In this document: positions 5,528 to 8,366 of the stretch, one piece after another | Position numbering within the stretch: position 1 is the first letter of the stretch | How the letters are laid out: the number at the start of each line of letters is the position of its first letter | Source of the DNA: CAVPGH01 sp046726955 | GTDB taxonomy: Bacteria; Acidobacteriota; Vicinamibacteria; Fen-336 | Direction of reading: 5' to 3' | DNA length: 8,366 nucleotides | Assembly: GCA_046726955.1 (NCBI GenBank) | Contig: JBKPBQ010000253.1 | Coordinates: 1-8,366 of the forward strand | Program-made: the position numbers and the translations under genes | The notes under the pieces: model-generated | What the model saw: the letters and a program-made list of their open reading frames with translations, nothing else | Told to the model about the DNA's origin: nothing | Database searches by the model: none

Positions 5528-6706
5528 ATGAGTCCGCGCAGCCGTCTCGTCGTCGCCCTCCTCTCCACCGCCCTCATCGCCTACGTCGCCCTCGGGTCGC
5601 TCCTCGGCCGCGTCCTCGGGGACACGAGCTACGGGCAGCTCGCGATCTTCAACGAGGTCGTCCGGCTCGTGCTCGAGTCGTACGTGGAGCCCGTGAACCT
5701 CGACCGGGCGATGGCGGGGGCGCGGCTCGGCCTCGGCGACGCCCTCGACGGCGACAGCGGCTACCTCGACGCCGAGGAGTTCCGCCTCTACCAGCAGCCG
5801 CCGCACGAGATGGACGCCGACATCGGCGTCGTCCTCACTCGCCGCTTCACGTTCCTGATGGTGGTGGCCGCACGGGCGGGCTCGCCCGCGGAGAAGGCGG
5901 GGCTGCGCACGGGCGACATCCTGAAGAGTATCGACGGGCGACACTCGCGGGCGCTCCAGGCCACGACTGGTCAGCGGCTTCTGCGCGGCGCGCCCGGATC
6001 GGTGGTCAAGCTCGCGATCCTGCGCGCGGGCCAGGATCCCTTCGAGGTCTCGGTGGTGCGGGAACGTCTCACTCCCGCGGCGCCCTCGGCGCGCGTGCTC
6101 GAGGACGGGACGGGCTACCTGAAGGTCCCCGAGTTCTCGCCCAAGGTTTCGGATGAGGTTCGGAGCGACGTCGAGACGCTGAAGCGCGGAGGGGCGAAGA
6201 GCCTCGTGCTGGACTTGCGCGACGCCGCCTTCGGCGCGCCCGCGGAAGGGGCGAAGGTCGCGGAGCTCTTCCTGAAGGGCGGGGTAGTCGCCAAGCTCGC
6301 GGGAACGAAGTACGCGGAGCAGGTGTTGAGCGCCGACCCCGCGCGGTCGGCGTGGGACGGTCCGCTCGCGGTCCTCGTGGACACGGGCAGCGCGGGAGCG
6401 GCGGAGATCGTGGCCGCGGCCCTTCTCGACGCGGGCCGGGCCTCGCTGGTCGGCGAGCGCACCTTCGGGCGAGCGGGCATCCAGAAGGCCGTGCCCCTTC
6501 CCGAGGGGGGGCTCGTCCTCACCGTGGCTCGCTACTCCTCGCCCAAGGGAAACCTGATCCACGGGCGCGGCGTCGAGCCCACGGTTCCCGTGGCCCGGAG
6601 CATTCCCGACGACTCGGGCGACAACGATGCGCCGGCGGGCGACCCGATCCTCGACAAGGCGCTCGAAGTCCTGAAGTGCGGCGCGGCCGTCAAGAAAGCC
6701 GCCTGA
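5528..6706 (+). CDS. S41/CtpA-family PDZ protein, predicted catalytically inactive (pseudoprotease)
   Basis: A 392-residue protein anchored by an N-terminal hydrophobic segment (7-30), with the bulk in the periplasm. Residues about 36-90 match the CtpA N-terminal domain (FNEVVRLVLESYVEPV, then DGDSGYLDAEEF). A PDZ domain spans about 97-168 (AGSPAEKAGLRTGDILKSIDG, then LLRGAPGSVVKL). The S41 core follows, ending in ARYSSPKGNLIHGRGVEPTVPV. Active members carry GSASASE with a catalytic Ser and, 25 residues later, FGK with the catalytic Lys. Here these read GSAGAAE (Gly290) and TFGRAGIQ (Arg315), at the same 25-residue distance; only Gln319 of the Ser-Lys-Gln set is kept. The LDLRNNPGG loop is also eroded to LDLRDAAFGA (228-237). 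The frame is intact and family motifs elsewhere are preserved, so this looks like a maintained pseudoprotease, perhaps a PDZ scaffold or a dominant partner of an active Ctp. Automated annotation would probably call it a peptidase. Confidence 0.88.
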   Translation: MSPRSRLVVALLSTALIAYVALGSLLGRVLGDTSYGQLAIFNEVVRLVLESYVEPVNLDRAMAGARLGLGDALDGDSGYLDAEEFRLYQQPPHEMDADIGVVLTRRFTFLMVVAARAGSPAEKAGLRTGDILKSIDGRHSRALQATTGQRLLRGAPGSVVKLAILRAGQDPFEVSVVRERLTPAAPSARVLEDGTGYLKVPEFSPKVSDEVRSDVETLKRGGAKSLVLDLRDAAFGAPAEGAKVAELFLKGGVVAKLAGTKYAEQVLSADPARSAWDGPLAVLVDTGSAGAAEIVAAALLDAGRASLVGERTFGRAGIQKAVPLPEGGLVLTVARYSSPKGNLIHGRGVEPTVPVARSIPDDSGDNDAPAGDPILDKALEVLKCGAAVKKAA

Positions 6707-6884
6707 GGCCTTAGCACTTCACCGGGAAGTCGTGTGACAGAGGGCGCGCGCGCCTCGCTGTAGCGCGCGACTGTACGGTGAATGCCGATAGCGAGCGCGG
6801 CGCCTCTTGCGCCGGGCTCGCTCAGGCCGGAGCGCGCGAGCGAGTGCCGCGCGCCCCCGGGCCGGACACGACTTCGTTACGACG
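6707..6884. other. Convergent intergenic region, no gene seen
   Basis: This 178-base stretch separates the converging S41 and HU genes. It holds a 12-base perfect palindrome GGCGCGCGCGCC (6743-6754), several CG-alternating runs, the hairpin at 6790-6822 described separately, and a pair of close CGTTACG repeats (6874-6888) that run into the HU stop codon. I see no credible coding frame and no tRNA. Confidence 0.6.
6790..6822. terminator. GC-rich hairpin, likely bidirectional terminator without U-tract
   Basis: AGCGAGC (6790-6796) pairs with GCTCGCT (6816-6822), and inside it GGCGC (6799-6803) pairs with GCGCC (6809-6813) around a CTCTT loop, with a small GC/GG internal mismatch. The position between two converging genes fits a shared terminator. 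No T-run follows on either strand, so intrinsic termination would be of the hairpin-only type or need Rho. Confidence 0.45.
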
Positions 6885-7157
6885 TTACGTCACCAGCTCC
6901 CGCAGCTCTTTTCCGGGGGAGAACTTCGGGACGCGCCGGGCGGCGATGCGGATGAGCGCGCCCGTCCGCGGGTCGCGCCCGTCGCGGGCCCGCCGCCGCC
7001 CCACCCCGAAGCTGCCGAAGCCCACGATCGTGACCTTCTCGCCCCTCTTGAGGGTCTTGCCCACGTTCTCGAGGAAGGCGTCGATGGCGCGGCCCGCGTC
7101 CGCCTTGGTGAGGCCCGCGTCCCTGGCCACGCGGACGATCAATTCCGCTTTGTTCAT
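6885..7157 (-). CDS. HU-family (DNABII) histone-like DNA-binding protein
   Basis: A 90-residue protein, the standard length for HU. It begins MNKAELIVRVA, a typical HU N-terminus, then the dimerisation helices, the GFGSFGVGRRRARDGRDPRTG stretch leading into the DNA-binding arm, and the closing RRVPKFSPGKEL motif. Pro63, the residue that intercalates and bends DNA in HU and IHF, is present in RDPRTG. HU dimers bind DNA with little sequence specificity, bend it and compact the nucleoid. I choose the ATG at 7157 over the adjacent in-frame GTG at 7160 because an AGGAG (7168-7164) lies 6 bases before it, the correct distance. This is the only gene here with a textbook Shine-Dalgarno site. It follows the GWxTD gene by 34 bases on the same strand and is probably co-transcribed with it. 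HU or IHF subtype cannot be decided with certainty; HU is favoured. Confidence 0.95.
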   Translation of the reverse strand: MNKAELIVRVARDAGLTKADAGRAIDAFLENVGKTLKRGEKVTIVGFGSFGVGRRRARDGRDPRTGALIRIAARRVPKFSPGKELRELVT

Positions 7158-7163
7158 CACCCG

Positions 7164-7168
7164 CTCCT
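7164..7168 (-). promoter_or_regulatory. Shine-Dalgarno site AGGAG of the HU gene
   Basis: On the minus strand AGGAG lies 6 bases before the ATG at 7157 and only 3 before the GTG at 7160, which favours the ATG. Its presence downstream of another gene contrasts with the leaderless-type starts elsewhere in the window. Confidence 0.75.
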
Positions 7169-7191
7169 GACGCTTCTGCGGACCAGGGGCT

Positions 7192-8364
7192 CTACGGCTT
7201 CAGCTCGAACGGCACCTCGATCGTGCGGTCCTTGTTCGCGACCTTGTCGGTGATGCGGATCTGCACGACGTACTTCCCCGGCTCGTACTTCTCGAGGGGA
7301 ACGGGTCCGACCACGTTGCCGCCCACGGCGCTCTCGAAGGCCTGGGGCTCCGCCTTGGCCACCGCCGTCTTCCCGTCCTTCAGCACGGACAGCGCCGCCG
7401 TGCCCGACGCCTTGCCCGTGGCGGGGTCCACCTGCGCGTCGTAGTACTGGTAGAAGAACGCGGGAGAGTCCTTCTTGCTCAGCGTCTGGCCGAAGTAGGG
7501 GATGAGCCGCGCCCGCCCGAGCTCGAACGAAGCGAAGGGGTGCTGCTCGTCGGGCTTCGCCCCCTCCGGGATGTCCTCGACGTTCCTGAGGATGATGAGC
7601 GTCGCCGACAGCTCACCCCGGCTGAAGTCGGGGACGTCCACGGGAACGGTGGCGAGCGAGCCCTTGCCGTTCTTCTCGTCCAGCGCGCCCGCCTCGACCT
7701 TGTACTTCCCGGGCTTGAGCTGCATTCGATAGGAGGCCAGGAACGAGCCGTCCGTCACCTCGGCGTTCACCGGCTGCTCCGCGAAGGCGGAGACCTTGCC
7801 GTCCTCGTTGACGGCCTGCGCCGCCACCACCACCCGGACGGTCTTCTTGCCGCCCGCGTCGGCCACCGTGAGCCCGCTCGCATCGCCCTTCACGAGGCCG
7901 AGGAGCGCGGTGCCCCCGTCCTGGACCTTGAGGAACGCGGCCTGGGCTTCCAGCGGGAAGTCCTGCCGCGGCGTCTTGAGGAGCGCCTGCGCCGGCGAAG
8001 GCTTGGGCAGCTGGTCGGCGAGCTTCACGAGGTGCTTGTCCGGCCCGAAGCGGTAGTTGATGTTCGGCTGGGCGATCTTCCCCTCGGCCACGCGGTTGAG
8101 CGTGTCGTTGAAGCCGGCGGGCCCCGTGCAGTCCGCGTCGAACTGCATCTCCGCCTTGCCGCCGGTGAAGGTCTGGTTGGGGCGGTCCTTGTAGAGCCAG
8201 GTCTCCGGTCCGCGCGCCCCCGTGTCCCCGCCGGACGACTTGCGGACGTCGTCGGGCTTGCCGAGGAGGATGAGCGTGCGCCCGCAGTCGGTGTCGGCGC
8301 CGAGCTTCCCGGGAACGCGGATCTGGGTGTTGGCGTCGTTGCGCGCGGCCGTGTACTGCTCCTG
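7192..8364 (-). CDS. GWxTD-type secreted protein, N-terminus beyond window
   Basis: The minus-strand frame is open from the right edge to a TAG at 7194-7192, giving 390 visible residues; the true start is upstream of 8366, and the internal Met near 8148 is not the start. The first visible part resembles the GWxTD domain of Acidobacteriota and Bacteroidota: EQYTAARNDANTQI, then ADTDCGRTLILLGKPDDV, then GPETWLYKDRP and a later NINYRFGP. The name motif itself is weak (LGADTDCGR keeps only the TD-x-GR part). The rest (about 180-390) is beta-rich with two Ig-like/carbohydrate-binding-type edges, LKPGKYKVEAGALDEKNGKG and YEPGKYVVQIRITD, and no catalytic motif I can name. The family has no established function and is usually exported; no signal peptide can be checked here because the N-terminus is missing. 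It precedes the HU gene by 34 bases. The family call is moderately sure, the function unknown. Confidence 0.68.
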   Translation of the reverse strand, partial: QEQYTAARNDANTQIRVPGKLGADTDCGRTLILLGKPDDVRKSSGGDTGARGPETWLYKDRPNQTFTGGKAEMQFDADCTGPAGFNDTLNRVAEGKIAQPNINYRFGPDKHLVKLADQLPKPSPAQALLKTPRQDFPLEAQAAFLKVQDGGTALLGLVKGDASGLTVADAGGKKTVRVVVAAQAVNEDGKVSAFAEQPVNAEVTDGSFLASYRMQLKPGKYKVEAGALDEKNGKGSLATVPVDVPDFSRGELSATLIILRNVEDIPEGAKPDEQHPFASFELGRARLIPYFGQTLSKKDSPAFFYQYYDAQVDPATGKASGTAALSVLKDGKTAVAKAEPQAFESAVGGNVVGPVPLEKYEPGKYVVQIRITDKVANKDRTIEVPFELKP

Positions 8365-8366
8365 GT

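Noticed and set aside
4559..6562. Minus-strand open frame of 667 codons
   Set aside because: Antisense shadow of the EnvC-like and S41 genes with low-complexity Arg/Ala/Glu-rich composition and no motif.
6774..6822. Possible small RNA: TACGGT (6774-6779) followed by the hairpin
   Set aside because: A TANNNT match alone is weak, and the hairpin is better explained as a terminator between converging genes.
6778..7253. Plus-strand frames of 130 and 148 codons over the convergent gap and HU gene
   Set aside because: They are antisense to a canonical HU gene and show no domain or initiation signal.
7192..8148. Treating the Met at 8148 as the start of the GWxTD-type protein
   Set aside because: The frame stays open with family-like sequence (GRTLILLGKPDD, ETWLYKD) to the right edge, so the gene begins outside the window.

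Overview
The window is very GC-rich (by eye near 70%) with strong third-position GC bias, which is why long spurious open frames run opposite and beside the real genes. The gene content suggests a Gram-negative bacterium of the Acidobacteriota type: a CadC-like winged-helix protein fused to membrane segments, a GWxTD-type secreted protein, and an alkaline-phosphatase-superfamily lipoprotein of a kind common in that phylum. This placement is inference from gene families, not from a marker gene.

Layout, left to right. (1) A minus-strand regulator, cut by the left edge (1-891), has an OmpR/CadC-type winged helix followed by at least two hydrophobic segments. (2) A 48-base divergent gap holds an inverted repeat and a -10-like hexamer. 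(3) A plus-strand MFS transporter (940-2205). (4) A plus-strand run of three envelope genes: a probable lipid- or membrane-anchored type I phosphodiesterase/alkaline-phosphatase-superfamily protein (2254-4344), an EnvC-like coiled-coil protein with a degenerate LytM/M23 domain (4355-5500), and an S41/CtpA-family protein with a PDZ domain (5528-6706). (5) A 178-base convergent gap with a GC-rich hairpin. (6) Two minus-strand genes: a GWxTD-type protein cut by the right edge (7192-8364), followed 34 bases downstream by an HU-type DNA-binding protein (6885-7157).

The most interesting signals are these. The S41 protein seems to be a pseudoprotease: the catalytic Ser is Gly290 and the catalytic Lys is Arg315, at exactly the 25-residue spacing of active homologues, and the NPGG loop is also eroded. 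Its neighbour, the EnvC-like protein, has lost all three M23 zinc ligands. The pair therefore looks like a non-catalytic, regulatory or scaffolding cell-wall module and not a set of hydrolases. Separately, three plus-strand genes (940, 2254, 5528) each carry a TANNNT -10 hexamer ending exactly 6 bases before the start codon, with no Shine-Dalgarno sequence. This points to leaderless transcription, while the HU gene behind the GWxTD gene has a classical AGGAG site.

No rRNA, tRNA, CRISPR array, insertion sequence or phage gene was seen.
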